Positions 15,865-24,858 of a stretch of 33,596 nt of DNA are shown here, piece by piece. Position 1 is the first letter of the stretch. Every line of letters begins with the position of its first letter. The translations under genes and the position numbers were made by a program. Source of the DNA: SAR116 cluster bacterium AG-325-I21 (GTDB taxonomy: Bacteria > Pseudomonadota > Alphaproteobacteria > Puniceispirillales > Puniceispirillaceae); assembly GCA_003282865.1 (NCBI GenBank), contig QBYK01000019.1, positions 1 to 33,596 of the forward strand, given 5' to 3'. The notes below the pieces were generated by a model that saw only the letters and a program-made list of their open reading frames with translations, was not told the origin of the DNA and searched no databases.

Positions 15865-15990
15865 CGGCATCCAGTAGAGGCTTCGAACCCCTGTTGGTGC
15901 CGTGAAAGGGCGGTTTTAGCAGGTATTTTGGGTTAAATATTATGCCTTTCTGAGTTTTTTGGGGTGCGTTCGGAGTCGTTGGTAGGCAAA
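15865..15990 (-). repeat. tRNA-Glu 3'-half remnant 3 with conserved tail (att-scar unit)
   Basis: 15865-15913 is the - strand tRNA-Glu 3' half: anticodon arm CCGCCCTTTCACGGC, T-arm GGGGTTCGAAGCC, and altered acceptor strand. 15914-15990 is the shared tail (TTTTAGCAGGTATTTTGGG, TAAATATTATGCCTTTCTG, GGGGTGCGTTCGGAGTCGTTGGTAGG). A frame of 92 codons crosses this unit but is only scar sequence, not a gene. The unit divides the ABC exporter interval from the DUF1501/DUF1800 interval. Confidence 0.9.
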
Positions 15991-16058
15991 AACTGTATCG
16001 GTTTAGTATCGGTTTACTGCTGACCAAAACCCTAATTGTTTCCATACAAGCAACAATG

Positions 16059-16148
16059 CTATGTACTTGCTGTATTAGCAGATCGTTTAAATGCATTGGC
16101 AGCGGGAGCCTATTCGCTGCGCCGTTCCCGCATACGTTCAGGCTTCAT
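16059..16148 (-). pseudogene. Decayed copy of the small basic ORF seen at 21599-21724
   Basis: On the - strand ATG at 16148 begins MKPERMRERRSE, then an in-frame TAG (16110-16112), then APAANAFKRSANTAST. This aligns with PERMRKVGSKGAPTAKAFKQSAKTA of the intact 41-codon ORF beside remnant 5. Because both copies lie on the same side of a tRNA-Glu remnant, the ORF looks like a component of the inserted elements. The stop codon suggests this copy is dead. Confidence 0.65.
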
Positions 16149-16168
16149 GCAAGATGCCAATGGTTGGG

Positions 16169-17335
16169 CTATGCCATAAATAAACCTTTGAGGGCTTTAT
16201 CTCTGTAGTTTGAAAACTGATTTTCAGGAAACCCAAAATGTTTGGACAAGATTTTATTGTACAAAGATCTGTAATCAATAGAGAACTTTAAATTACTATT
16301 TGCAACAGAGGTAAGAACATTTTCTTCGCCATAAACTGCACCATTAATTTTGCCACCTAAAACAAAATGAGGCGCAGCCATGCCATGGTCAGTACCACGA
16401 GACCCATTCTCTTTCGCTCGGCGTCCAAACTCAGAATATGTCATAATGATCGTATCATCCCATACACCAACATCCTTCAGTATTCTGACGGTGTCTGAAA
16501 TTGATTTATCTAAATCTCGTAAAAGACTTCTGTGCTTCCCGAGCTGCTGGATATGTGTATCAAAGCTGCCGATTGAAACCTTAAAAACTGGTATATCTAC
16601 CCCTGCCATTATCAGCTGGCAAACCTTCGAAAGCTGACTTCCTAGTTCACCTCGACCAACAAAAATTGAGCGCTTGGTCCGGGCAAGTTTTTCTTGAAGT
16701 CTTGCAATTTTTATTTCATTGTCAAGTCGCATTTTTTGTAAGTTACCGAGCAAGCCCATATTAATGCTGTTGGGCAGAGGTACAGTTGTATCGCGTGACT
16801 CGGCTTCAATAGGCCGATACCCAATCGCATTGGGTCCGAGATAACCATCTGTTCCTCCCGCAAAAATGGTCCCCACGTTATCGAGGTTCATAGCCTTGGC
16901 GTCTAAGATGCTGCGACCAGCCAAGGCCTCAAGGGTTTTGTTCAACCAGCCTTCTCGACCGTTCTTTTTTCCATCACCCCCTCGCTCCCAAAGCTCAATA
17001 GACCTAAAGTGGGAAAGAATTGGATTGGGATAACCTAAATTTTGAACAATGCTGCAATCGCCAGCCTCACATAATTTGGCCGTGCCGTTTAAACTAAAAT
17101 GTAACCCATAGTTTGCATCGACGGATAATATGTCTTTTTTGGGAATAGCTATATTTGGGCGAAGCTTATAATAACCATTATCTTTTATTGGTATAACAGT
17201 GTTTAAGCCATCGTTAGCTCCTTGAAGCTCAATCAATATAAGAGTTTTGCTATTCGCTTTTGCAAACGAAGAAAAGGGGGACAGTGTGAATAGTGCGGTT
17301 GTTGCTGCAAAATTTATAAAATCTCGTCTTTCCAT
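16169..17335 (-). CDS. DUF1501 family secreted protein
   Basis: Member of the DUF1501 family, related to the alkaline phosphatase/sulfatase fold but of unproven function; usually encoded next to a DUF1800 protein, as here. Twin-arginine signal at the N-terminus (MERRDFINFAATTALF), ending near FAKA. Typical segments: LIELQGANDGLNTVIPI (about residues 33-49), YGLHFSLNGTAKL, SHFRSIELWERGG and, near the end, TYSEFGRRAKENGSRGTDHGMA, where acidic and His residues could bind metal. 388 residues. Starts 2 bases after the stop of the DUF1800 gene, so the two are coupled. Periplasmic location is predicted; substrate unknown. Confidence 0.9.
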   Translation of the reverse strand: MERRDFINFAATTALFTLSPFSSFAKANSKTLILIELQGANDGLNTVIPIKDNGYYKLRPNIAIPKKDILSVDANYGLHFSLNGTAKLCEAGDCSIVQNLGYPNPILSHFRSIELWERGGDGKKNGREGWLNKTLEALAGRSILDAKAMNLDNVGTIFAGGTDGYLGPNAIGYRPIEAESRDTTVPLPNSINMGLLGNLQKMRLDNEIKIARLQEKLARTKRSIFVGRGELGSQLSKVCQLIMAGVDIPVFKVSIGSFDTHIQQLGKHRSLLRDLDKSISDTVRILKDVGVWDDTIIMTYSEFGRRAKENGSRGTDHGMAAPHFVLGGKINGAVYGEENVLTSVANSNLKFSIDYRSLYNKILSKHFGFPENQFSNYRDKALKGLFMA

Positions 17336-17337
17336 TT

Positions 17338-19611
17338 TTACCTCAATTGATATCCCTCGTGCATTAAAGCTTGTTTAACGCTGATAGGGCCTAAACGGCT
17401 GTAAAGGTCGGGGAGCAATAGCCCTATCAGGTTTTGATCTTCGATTGCTGTATCTGCACCACTCAGACTAAAGCTATCAAACTCTTTTGGAATTTGGCGC
17501 GCTTCGGTGAAATTGTGTTTTGCTTGGTTAAATCCGCAAAGAAAATTCCGCATTTTTGGATATGGGGTACCTCCACCTCCTGTAGCTATAGCAAACATTT
17601 TCGCTGGCAAGTATAACTCGCCATTAATATTCAACTTTTTCCATCCCACCTTTTTGATAAATTGCCCCAGCCATTTTTGCGCCGCCGAGTTAACGGAAAG
17701 TTGGCTGTAAGCTCTATCGTGATCTAATACAATCAACATTGCCTGTAACAAGCGCTCTATCAAAAGTTTGTCGTCACTGCTCCTTGGCATTCGGCGTTGG
17801 TCACCCCCTGAGGGGTATGAGAATTTGAGAGTTCGCAGCCCTTTGTCGTTTGTGAAAGATTTATTAAACGCAGACTTGCTGAAAGCCTCAGGATTGCTTT
17901 TACCTTGCTCAACCCTCAAGTGGTCTCCGTATTTACCTTTATCATTTTTATCATTGCCAAAACGGATTGTTAAGCCGTCCCACTTTCGACCGTTCAACTG
18001 GACGTTGTAAAACACGGCTTCAATTTTACGCCAACGATTTTTTTCGAAGTCACGAGTAACGTCGTTTAGTAATATCGTCTCGACACCTAACTGATCTTTC
18101 TTAAGATTTTTAAAAAATTGGGAGCGTTCAGACCGGTAAGATTCAATTTCCCTTATTCTTGATTGCTGACCTCTGGACTCTACAGCATCCATGTTCGTTG
18201 TCTTTTTCGCAGCAACGAGAACCACAGATTTTAGGCTAAAATCTCCAAACATCCGATTAATTAATTCGATTCTTTTTTCCATCATTTGGCCCGCTAACCA
18301 GGCAGTGCCTCCGGGAAACCCGGCAACATTTGGAGGGTTAAACAAATCTTGACCAAGCTCTGTTGCAAATGCCGACATCCATATGTGATTATCCATGTCT
18401 CGGCCTGCATAGCCAAGAGTTCTTGCCGTCCCATAAAACAGTTCTATTGGACTTTTCACTAGGTTTAACCGGCTTTCTTCAGACCAGAATGACTTCAAAC
18501 TAATTGTAGCCTCAAAAAGTTTTGAGATCGAAAAATTAGATGCTCGAAATTTAGACATCAAAATAGCAATATCATTCGTCTTAGGAGGTTTAATGCTAAC
18601 AAATTCACGATAGAATTTTCTTGTAAGCATCTCTCCAAAGTCAGCCCTTTTAGATATCAGGTCAACAAATTCGTTAGGGTTTTTATAGCTTTGACCAAAT
18701 GCCTCAAAATCTCTCCCTGATGCTTTTGAACTGAACCAGTTTGGCTTTTCGGAGACAAAGTTAATACCGTAAGGAGCTATTGCCTTCGCTAAAGTTTTGA
18801 TATCTTTTTCGTTGTATTTTCCCTCACCCAAAGAAAAAAGCTCCAAAAATTCTCGTGCTAAATTTTCATTTGGCTTTTTAGCACTACTGGAGTCATTATT
18901 CAGGTAGACAATCACCCCTGGGTCATTAAATACATTACGCAGCAAATCTGGAAAATTTTGATTTGAATTTTTTCTGATTAATCTCATATGTTCTGCGAAG
19001 GCGTGGCTCTGCGAATATGCTTTGAACTCAACGGAGAAATGATCCAGCCAGAAAAGGAATAACCGCTCAAATTGGGGAATTTGACTTGTTAAAAGTCGCT
19101 TAGAAAGTTCCATCCTAAGAGAGTCTTCGAACATTGACTCACCACAATAAAATCTATTCCTTTTTTTTGCTCGCTCAAAGAAGCTAGTTGGGGTTACGTT
19201 ATTAACCCAATCAGGCCACACGAATTCATCTTGGTAACTCTCAAGCTCAGAGACGACGAGATTTATTGCATCACGCCGAGTTTTTCCAATATATCGATTT
19301 ACCCTTTTCATTGGAGCTCCAATGCCAATCCGGCGTTCGAAGCGCGCAGCGTCTTCAACTGTCATAATTTGATTTAAGTCCGCGACGTCTGGTTGAGCGT
19401 TGGAATATTCATAATTGTTGGCCGAGACAGCGCCACTAGAGTTATAGGAATTCAAAACAGGCTTCTTTGCGGTGTTGCCTGTTGCAACAACATTAGATGT
19501 CTGCTGCTGGCAACTTATGACCCCGAAAAGAATAACAAAATAAAATGCTATTCGTATTATCGTAAAACTTAACATTCCAAAAATATTATTTGGTAATTTA
19601 ATAGGGGTCAA
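17338..19611 (-). CDS. DUF1800 family lipoprotein with long C-terminal part
   Basis: DUF1800 protein, partner of the downstream DUF1501 protein. The N-terminus has a lipoprotein signal ending in GVISC, so it should be anchored by a lipidated cysteine. The DUF1800 core is visible from about residue 85 to 460: the HFSVEF segment of the conserved N-terminal half, NENLAREFLELFSLGEG, the REFVSIKPP region, and the FNPPNVAGFPGGTAWL motif. After it come about 290 further residues, including FYNVQLNGRKWDGLTIRFG and a late GGGGTPYP segment, making this 757-residue protein longer than the usual DUF1800 (roughly 450-600). The start is uncertain: TTG 19611 with GGGAG close by, or ATG 19575, which gives a more normal lipoprotein signal. 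Confidence 0.85.
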   Translation of the reverse strand: MTPIKLPNNIFGMLSFTIIRIAFYFVILFGVISCQQQTSNVVATGNTAKKPVLNSYNSSGAVSANNYEYSNAQPDVADLNQIMTVEDAARFERRIGIGAPMKRVNRYIGKTRRDAINLVVSELESYQDEFVWPDWVNNVTPTSFFERAKKRNRFYCGESMFEDSLRMELSKRLLTSQIPQFERLFLFWLDHFSVEFKAYSQSHAFAEHMRLIRKNSNQNFPDLLRNVFNDPGVIVYLNNDSSSAKKPNENLAREFLELFSLGEGKYNEKDIKTLAKAIAPYGINFVSEKPNWFSSKASGRDFEAFGQSYKNPNEFVDLISKRADFGEMLTRKFYREFVSIKPPKTNDIAILMSKFRASNFSISKLFEATISLKSFWSEESRLNLVKSPIELFYGTARTLGYAGRDMDNHIWMSAFATELGQDLFNPPNVAGFPGGTAWLAGQMMEKRIELINRMFGDFSLKSVVLVAAKKTTNMDAVESRGQQSRIREIESYRSERSQFFKNLKKDQLGVETILLNDVTRDFEKNRWRKIEAVFYNVQLNGRKWDGLTIRFGNDKNDKGKYGDHLRVEQGKSNPEAFSKSAFNKSFTNDKGLRTLKFSYPSGGDQRRMPRSSDDKLLIERLLQAMLIVLDHDRAYSQLSVNSAAQKWLGQFIKKVGWKKLNINGELYLPAKMFAIATGGGGTPYPKMRNFLCGFNQAKHNFTEARQIPKEFDSFSLSGADTAIEDQNLIGLLLPDLYSRLGPISVKQALMHEGYQLR

Positions 19612-20043
19612 TTACTCCCTCACATTTCACCTTCTTTATACCTCTTTAAGATTGCCAACCTGCTCACAATTTTTGGTCAATAATAGCTTCTCAAAGCCTT
19701 GCCCGTCGTACCCGTGACCAAACTGTGGCGGGACGGTTTTGCAACTCTACAAACCAAATTTATTTATGAACTAGCATTAGATTAGACCTTTTCAATTCTT
19801 TGCAAGTGCCATCTCAGAAAAATCATTAAGGATAAAAATAAAACAGACAACAAAAGGCAAGTGATAAGTAACCTGAATTTCAACGATTTTCTTTTCTGTC
19901 ATATTGTCCAAACCATGGTCAAATAATGTAGAAAAAATGCCGGCATAATTTAGGGAGGGAGGATGTAAATAGCTACTAATCACATAATAGGAGCCTCAGG
20001 GGTCAGTTTGAGACCACAACAGTCAAAAAAACTGGACTAAACA
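19612..20043. other. Gene-free region upstream of the DUF1800 gene
   Basis: About 430 bases with no credible gene; a 63-codon frame on the - strand (19792-19983) has no ribosome site or recognisable composition and I discount it. The DUF1800/DUF1501 promoter should lie near the left end. The right end has AAAAACTGGACTAAA (20027-20041), a short sequence also found beside remnants 3 and 6, so it belongs to the scar module. Confidence 0.5.
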
Positions 20044-20113
20044 CAAAAAAACCCTAGGCTGTAAGGGCCAAGGGCTGTTTTTCTGCGGTTTTACACCACG
20101 TGAAAGGCGGTTT
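20044..20113 (-). repeat. Remnant 4: terminator plus anticodon-arm fragment of tRNA-Glu
   Basis: A terminator hairpin, CCCT-a-GGC/GCC-a-AGGG (20052-20074), is followed on the - strand by seven T; on the + side CTGTTTTT makes it bidirectional. The T-arm and acceptor strand are missing, but the anticodon arm survives as CACGTGAAAGGCGGTTT (20097-20113), matching CCGTGAAAGGGCGGTTT of units 3 and 5. The tail beyond is not clearly preserved. It separates the DUF1800/DUF1501 interval from the lipoprotein interval. Confidence 0.65.
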
Positions 20114-20182
20114 AAACGCTGCTATACGCTGTGGTTTACTCCCCAATTATTCGTATGACTTTTTCTCCTCCAAGCCACCAAA

Positions 20183-20209
20183 GGTTACAGCCGTGTAAAG
20201 GCGGTAACC
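20183..20209. repeat. Second anticodon-arm-like hairpin in unit 4
   Basis: GGTTAC-a-GCC, a 7-base loop GTGTAAA, then GGC-g-GTAACC. Its inner part CCGTGTAAAGGCGGT resembles the scar core CCGTGAAAGGGCGGT, about 93 bases from the first core at 20097. It may be another att core left by a nested event, or a chance hairpin. Confidence 0.4.
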
Positions 20210-20465
20210 CAAGTTCACTTAAAGAATTCTCTCAGCCTTTGATCTTTAACAGTCGAATAGGTTTCCAATAAACAAAAATGCCATTTAATCCTTTGTTTAT
20301 TTGAATTCTTAAAAAAATACCCTTTTATCTTTTTAGAGGTGTTATAGAGGATGCGTATAATTTTTAAACTTTGCAGATTAGTGCGACCCTCTAATTTGAC
20401 TTGAAGTGTAGGTGTGAACTATTTTTTGATTGTTCATGAGGATTTATTGGACAGGGGAGAAAAAA

Positions 20466-20957
20466 ATGAAAAAACTAATCGTCAGTATGGTTTTCTTGTT
20501 TCCTTTAACAGGGTGTTATCAGTTTACCAAGCCACCTTTCAGTCAATCTGAAATGACGCCATTGAAAGATTCCACACTTGCTAAGGAAATTGTTTCTGCG
20601 ATCGGTAATATCCCAAAGTCTGAAGAAACTAGGGAAATGGTTGACTCGCTTAAAGAGATAGATGTTGTTTATGAAATCTCACCAAGTTTAGTGGTGACAC
20701 AAGAAACAGATGAGAGTGGCACTTCTCTGACTGCGCTCATGAAAAATGAACATCACTTCATGATTTGTTCACTAATGGCAGATGAGGAAAAAGAGCACTC
20801 CTCTGGGCAGAAGATAAATATTCGAGCAGGAAACAGTCCTATGGAACCAAAAATCGTTGACGGAGATGCTGTGACATTGAAAGCATGGGCGGAAGATTAT
20901 ATCGTGAATGGTGCCAAAATGTGTATCGCAGTACCCTATGCAGATGCCCGCAAATAA
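20466..20957 (+). CDS. Small lipoprotein of unknown function
   Basis: 163 residues. ATG at 20466 is preceded by GGGGAG at good spacing; an earlier in-frame ATG at 20430 lies before that site. The N-terminus MKKLIVSMVFLFPLTGC is a lipoprotein signal with lipobox LTGC and lipidated Cys17. The mature part is acidic and mixed, with no family I recognise; it ends in a KMCIAVPYADARK tail and has two more cysteines in the C-terminal half (in HHFMICSLMADEE and KMCIAV). The gene stands alone between remnants 4 and 5 as the only cargo of that interval. Codon use looks ordinary for this region. Confidence 0.75.
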   Translation: MKKLIVSMVFLFPLTGCYQFTKPPFSQSEMTPLKDSTLAKEIVSAIGNIPKSEETREMVDSLKEIDVVYEISPSLVVTQETDESGTSLTALMKNEHHFMICSLMADEEKEHSSGQKINIRAGNSPMEPKIVDGDAVTLKAWAEDYIVNGAKMCIAVPYADARK

Positions 20958-21090
20958 GAAATCCTCAAGTTATATCTATATCGCGTATGCAAATCATCGA
21001 CAAAGACTGCGTTTTACCTGAACAACCTAAATAGTAATAACAATTGATCAAATAAAGCGTTTAAAAAAGGTCTGTCCTTTTAGGAAACCT

Positions 21091-21276
21091 AACGGGTTAC
21101 AATCGAATACCCTTTTCCAGATAGATGATTTGCTGACCTTTGAGAAAATTTACCATGCTAAGGACAAATGATTATTACGTCTTGAATAGCCGCGACATAA
21201 TGAACTGCCTAATAATCGTAACGATTACCATGGACCGCTCTAGCCTTCTCAATAAACTCTCTTGTTGTAACCCGTT
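21091..21276. repeat. 186-base segment bounded by a perfect 12-base inverted repeat
   Basis: AACGGGTTACAA at 21091-21102 and its reverse complement TTGTAACCCGTT at 21265-21276. A direct AAAAAAGGTCT also occurs outside each end (21063-21073 and 21298-21308). No gene lies between. It could be a small non-coding mobile element or a recombination-site remnant next to unit 5. No match to a known element can be claimed. Confidence 0.45.
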
Positions 21277-21381
21277 TTGACATCGTAAAACGGTACTAAA
21301 AAAGGTCTAAACAAAACAGAATTTTTCTAAGATTTTGGTGCAATTGTTTGAATATAATACAACAAATTACTCCCCAAACGC

Positions 21382-21408
21382 AAAAAAAGCCCCCGACCAG
21401 TTAAGGCT
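21382..21408 (-). terminator. Terminator of tRNA remnant 5
   Basis: AGCC/GGCT (21388-21391, 21405-21408) on the - strand followed by TTTTTTT. Short stem, but it occupies the same place 3' of the tRNA half as the terminators in the other units. Confidence 0.5.
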
Positions 21409-21447
21409 GAAGGTTGGTAAATGATTGTTTTAATGTTATATACAGAC

Positions 21448-21575
<128 letters not shown>

Positions 21576-21598
21576 ACCAAGACTAAACTGGACTGGAT

Positions 21599-21724
21599 TT
21601 ATGCTCTGGTTTTGCGCTTTTTCGCTGTTTTAGCAGATTGCTTAAATGCCTTTGCAGTTGGAGCGCCTTTGCTGCCAACTTTCCGCATCCGTTCAGGCCT
21701 TTTCCCATTTGTTAAAGATCTCAT
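21599..21724 (-). CDS. Small very basic ORF (41 residues) beside att-scar unit 5
   Basis: Reading - from ATG 21724: MRSLTNGKRPERMRKVGS, then KGAPTAKAFKQSAKTAKKRK, then TRA and TAA. Fifteen of 41 residues are Lys or Arg, mainly clustered at the end, as in a nucleic-acid-binding tail. I do not recognise a family. No strong ribosome site is seen. Support for it being real, or once real, is the decayed homologue at 16059-16148, placed the same way beside unit 3; the two keep similar PERMR and AFKxSAxTA segments. It could be an accessory recombination factor, the end of a lost larger gene, or a conserved non-coding stretch that happens to be open. Confidence 0.45.
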   Translation of the reverse strand: MRSLTNGKRPERMRKVGSKGAPTAKAFKQSAKTAKKRKTRA

Positions 21725-21868
21725 TGTGAGGCATTTTATGATCCACAACAACGGGGTGTGCAATTTTTGCATCACAATAGGTATAACTTAAGCGTATGCG
21801 AACTCACCATGAATGGGAAACATATTTTTGCAATTTTGCAAACTCCAGCCAAAAGAGGTTTTTCGTTC

Positions 21869-22834
21869 ATGGTAAGATTTAAAAACAAAGTAATTCTAAC
21901 GATACCGGTATTTTTGACCGCTCTACTAATCTCTAATATCGCAGTGGCATATCCTGAAAAATCAGTCCAATTGACTGTAGGATTCGGCCCAGGCGGCCCA
22001 TCAGGAATCGCAGCCAGGTTTATGCAAAAAAGGTTTTCAGCAGTGACGGGGCAGGATTTAGTAATTATCAACAAGCCGGGCGCAGGGGGAGCAAAAGCCT
22101 GGGCACAAATCAAAAAAGACAAACCTGATGGATATCAGCTAACCCTCCTAAATTTTCCTCACACAGTTCTTCAGCCAATTGCAAGAGGTGCAAACGCAGG
22201 CTATACCTATGAAGATATTCAGCCTGTATTGTATTACACATCGGTGCCGCAGGTCATCGCGGTCAGGAAAGAGAGCCCATTTAAAACTTTCGAAGATTTG
22301 CTTATGGCAATTAAAAAAAATCCCGGAAAAATAACGATTGCCGGCACGGGTATTGGAGGCTCAAATCATTCCGCATTTTACAAGTTAAACACTGTTGGTA
22401 AACTTAAAGGTGCATATGTTCCTTTCAAAGACACCTCTTCAACAATCGGAGCATTAAAGAGTGGTGCCACTGATGCTGCATGGACGTTCACTACTCAAGG
22501 CGTTAAAGATGGCGACTCAATTCGAATGCTTGCAATTGCCTCTGAAAAAAGAATGCCACTTTTTCCGGACTTACCCACTTTAACTGAATTGGGCTTTCCA
22601 GTTGTAGACGTCGCATCTTGGGCAATTGGCGTTCCCCCGGGAACATCTGCCAAAATTCGAGAACAAGTTTCTAAAATGTTCCAGAAAGTCGTCTCGGACC
22701 CCTCTGTTGCGAGCGATATGGAAAACGGCGGTTATCTACCCATTTCTATACCCTACCCAGAAAGCGATGTAGAAAAAGCCAGACTGGGGTCTAGTTATGG
22801 TGCCGTTGGTGTAGCCCTCTCAAAAAAGAATTAG
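21869..22834 (+). CDS. tctC: Tripartite tricarboxylate transporter receptor (TctC/Bug family)
   Basis: Periplasmic solute receptor of a TTT transporter. I chose ATG 21869 (MVRFKNKVILTIPVFLTA) because AGAGG lies about 10 bases upstream and the signal peptide ends at AVA-YPEK; the frame extends 37 codons upstream without signal character. Bug-family hallmarks: YPEKSVQLTVGFGPGGPSGIAAR at the mature start (residues split around 31-53), the KPGAGG loop, a late FPVVDVASWAIGVPPGTS segment. 321 residues, normal. First gene of a tctCAB run with 4- and 1-base junctions. Upstream, TGCAATTTTTGCA (21759-21771) is a short palindrome. The carboxylate bound cannot be deduced. Confidence 0.93.
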   Translation: MVRFKNKVILTIPVFLTALLISNIAVAYPEKSVQLTVGFGPGGPSGIAARFMQKRFSAVTGQDLVIINKPGAGGAKAWAQIKKDKPDGYQLTLLNFPHTVLQPIARGANAGYTYEDIQPVLYYTSVPQVIAVRKESPFKTFEDLLMAIKKNPGKITIAGTGIGGSNHSAFYKLNTVGKLKGAYVPFKDTSSTIGALKSGATDAAWTFTTQGVKDGDSIRMLAIASEKRMPLFPDLPTLTELGFPVVDVASWAIGVPPGTSAKIREQVSKMFQKVVSDPSVASDMENGGYLPISIPYPESDVEKARLGSSYGAVGVALSKKN

Positions 22835-22838
22835 CCTA

Positions 22839-24362
22839 GTGGATTTTATCACTTACATTGAGGCAGCCTTTACACCTTTTAATTTGGCTGTCTCATTAGG
22901 CGGATTGATAATTGGGATCATTTTGGGTGCGCTACCCGGTTTGAGTTCTACTTTTTCATGCGCTGTAATGCTGCCCGTTTCTTTCGCGATGAGCCCAGTC
23001 TCTGGACTTATCTTTTTAGGTGCGGTTTACATGGGGTCCACTTACGGAGGTTCATTTGCAGCGATTTTGATCAAAACACCGGGCACCCCTCAATCCATAA
23101 CAACAACATTTGACGGGTTTCCCATGACCAAGAAGGGTCTTGGTGGACTTGCGCTGGCAATTGCCTGTGTTTCTTCAGTTGTTGGCGGAATTGTTGGAAT
23201 TTTTGTGTTTTTATTTTTTGCCCCGCCCCTTGCAAAATTTGCACTGCTTTTTGGGCCAGCTGAATATTTCTGGCTAGCACTTTTTGGCCTTACTATCATT
23301 GCCTCGTTGAGTGAAGGGAATCTAATAAAGGGGTTAATAAGCGGCTTTTTTGGCTTGGCTTTATCTCAGATTGGAGTTTCAGTTGTTAGTGGTGATATGA
23401 GGTTTACATTTGAAAGCACAGCATTAATTGGAGGAATACCAATTATTCCAGCAACTATTGGTCTTCTGTGTATGCCGGTGGCGATAGACATGATAGCCAC
23501 TTCAGAAAAACATTTAGACACACCAAAAATTTCGAGTAAAAATCAATTGGCCGAGGCAGTAAAAGCTGTTTTCTCCCGCAAAAAAAATCTTTTTAGGAGT
23601 TCCTTGATTGGAGCCCTTATTGGCATTATTCCAGCTGCCGGTGGTGCAATCGCAAGCTTGGTCGCATATGCTGAGGCAAAGCGAGGGGCTCGGCCTGAGG
23701 ATACTTTTGGTAAAGGTGATCCCGGTGGAATAGTTGCATCAGAGTCAGCCAACAACGCGACTGTAGGAAGTGGACTTGTTCCAACATTTGTACTCGGTAT
23801 CCCTGGCACGCCACCTGATGCTGTAATTTTGGGCGCGATGATGGTGCATGGCGTTCAGATTGGCCCAAAACTTTTTTCTGACCACAGCGGAGTTATTTAT
23901 ACCTTTCTTGCTGGAATAACGATTGCAACATTGTTAATGCTTCCAGTGGGGCTATTGGTCGGCAAGTACATTTATAGAGCTGTTGTCAATGTACCAAAAT
24001 CATACTTAATACCTATGATAGCCCTGATGTTATTGATTGGGGCTTTTGCCATTCAAAACAGCCATGACGATATCTTAATCATGCTAACTTTAGGTGTTGT
24101 TGCTTGGACCATTGGATGGTTCGGGTTTCCTGCCCCACCAATTGTTTTAGGATTATTGCTGGGGCCAATAGCTGAACAAGGATTTGCACAATCGTTAATG
24201 ATCGGGCAAGCAAAAGGATCGGTGTTTAATGTATTCTTCAGTAGTCCTGTTTCTTTAATCTTGATCACTCTGATAGTCGTTGCAATCGCCCTACCGCCGA
24301 TACTGAAACAATATTCAGTCAGATTTTTCAGTGAGAGTAAAAAAGTGGGTGAGCAAGTATAA
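22839..24362 (+). CDS. tctA: TTT transporter large permease TctA
   Basis: Inner-membrane transport subunit, 507 residues, about 11-12 hydrophobic segments. Family motifs: GALPGLSSTFSCAVMLPVSF near residues 31-50, GSTYGGSFAAILIKTPGTP, and in the second half GIIPAAGGAIASLVAY with ESANNATVGSGLVPTFVLGIPGTP. GTG start at 22839, 4 bases after tctC, with only a weak ribosome site, suggesting coupling to tctC translation. Its stop TAA shares one base with the tctB ATG. Confidence 0.95.
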   Translation: MDFITYIEAAFTPFNLAVSLGGLIIGIILGALPGLSSTFSCAVMLPVSFAMSPVSGLIFLGAVYMGSTYGGSFAAILIKTPGTPQSITTTFDGFPMTKKGLGGLALAIACVSSVVGGIVGIFVFLFFAPPLAKFALLFGPAEYFWLALFGLTIIASLSEGNLIKGLISGFFGLALSQIGVSVVSGDMRFTFESTALIGGIPIIPATIGLLCMPVAIDMIATSEKHLDTPKISSKNQLAEAVKAVFSRKKNLFRSSLIGALIGIIPAAGGAIASLVAYAEAKRGARPEDTFGKGDPGGIVASESANNATVGSGLVPTFVLGIPGTPPDAVILGAMMVHGVQIGPKLFSDHSGVIYTFLAGITIATLLMLPVGLLVGKYIYRAVVNVPKSYLIPMIALMLLIGAFAIQNSHDDILIMLTLGVVAWTIGWFGFPAPPIVLGLLLGPIAEQGFAQSLMIGQAKGSVFNVFFSSPVSLILITLIVVAIALPPILKQYSVRFFSESKKVGEQV

Positions 24363-24841
24363 TGGCGAGGGGATCTATCATACATATTGCAATGCATTTG
24401 GGCTTTTGCTTGTTCGGCATGAGCATGGTTTATCTTTCTCAAAATTTTGAACAAACCGGCAGCATTACACCTGTATTTATTGGTTTTTGTATAATTGCAC
24501 TTACTTTGGTATCGCTTTTATCTGTTGTTTTGAACTCAGCAAAAACATTTCAAATGAAGTCAACAGGTGGATCTATTTGGCGAAGCCTGGCATTTATCAT
24601 TTTAGTTACCCTTTGGATTACATTGCTCCCATACCTTGGATTTATTTTCAGCGGATGTCTCTTTTTCACTTTAATTTCTTTTGCTGTACCAACTGACAAA
24701 AACAAGGTTACAAAACAATTCATGGCTGTATCAGTTGGCGGCTATATCACAACGTTTGCATTTTGGGTGGTTTTGACAAAACTGCTTCATATCCCTCTTC
24801 CCGAAGCGACAGTATCACTTCTTAATAATGCTAATTTTTAA
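24362..24841 (+). CDS. tctB: TTT transporter small membrane subunit TctB
   Basis: Small four-helix subunit of the TTT transporter, 159 residues. Hydrophobic stretches at roughly 5-25, 36-56, 76-105 and 117-140. TctB is poorly conserved; the call rests on helix pattern, length and the TAATG overlap with tctA. It is followed by ridA after 17 bases, so the transporter and the two following genes are probably one operon. Confidence 0.88.
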   Translation: MARGSIIHIAMHLGFCLFGMSMVYLSQNFEQTGSITPVFIGFCIIALTLVSLLSVVLNSAKTFQMKSTGGSIWRSLAFIILVTLWITLLPYLGFIFSGCLFFTLISFAVPTDKNKVTKQFMAVSVGGYITTFAFWVVLTKLLHIPLPEATVSLLNNANF

Positions 24842-24858
24842 ACAAAGGACTACACATC

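Noticed and set aside
15818-16096. 92-codon frame on the - strand across scar unit 3
   Set aside because: It is the reading of the tRNA half and tail; its codons follow the repeat, it has no ribosome site and no protein-like features. The same applies to the 82-codon frame at 21327-21575.
19792-19983. 63-codon frame on the - strand as a small gene
   Set aside because: No ribosome site, no homologous copy and no signal or domain feature; the region is AT-rich intergenic sequence.
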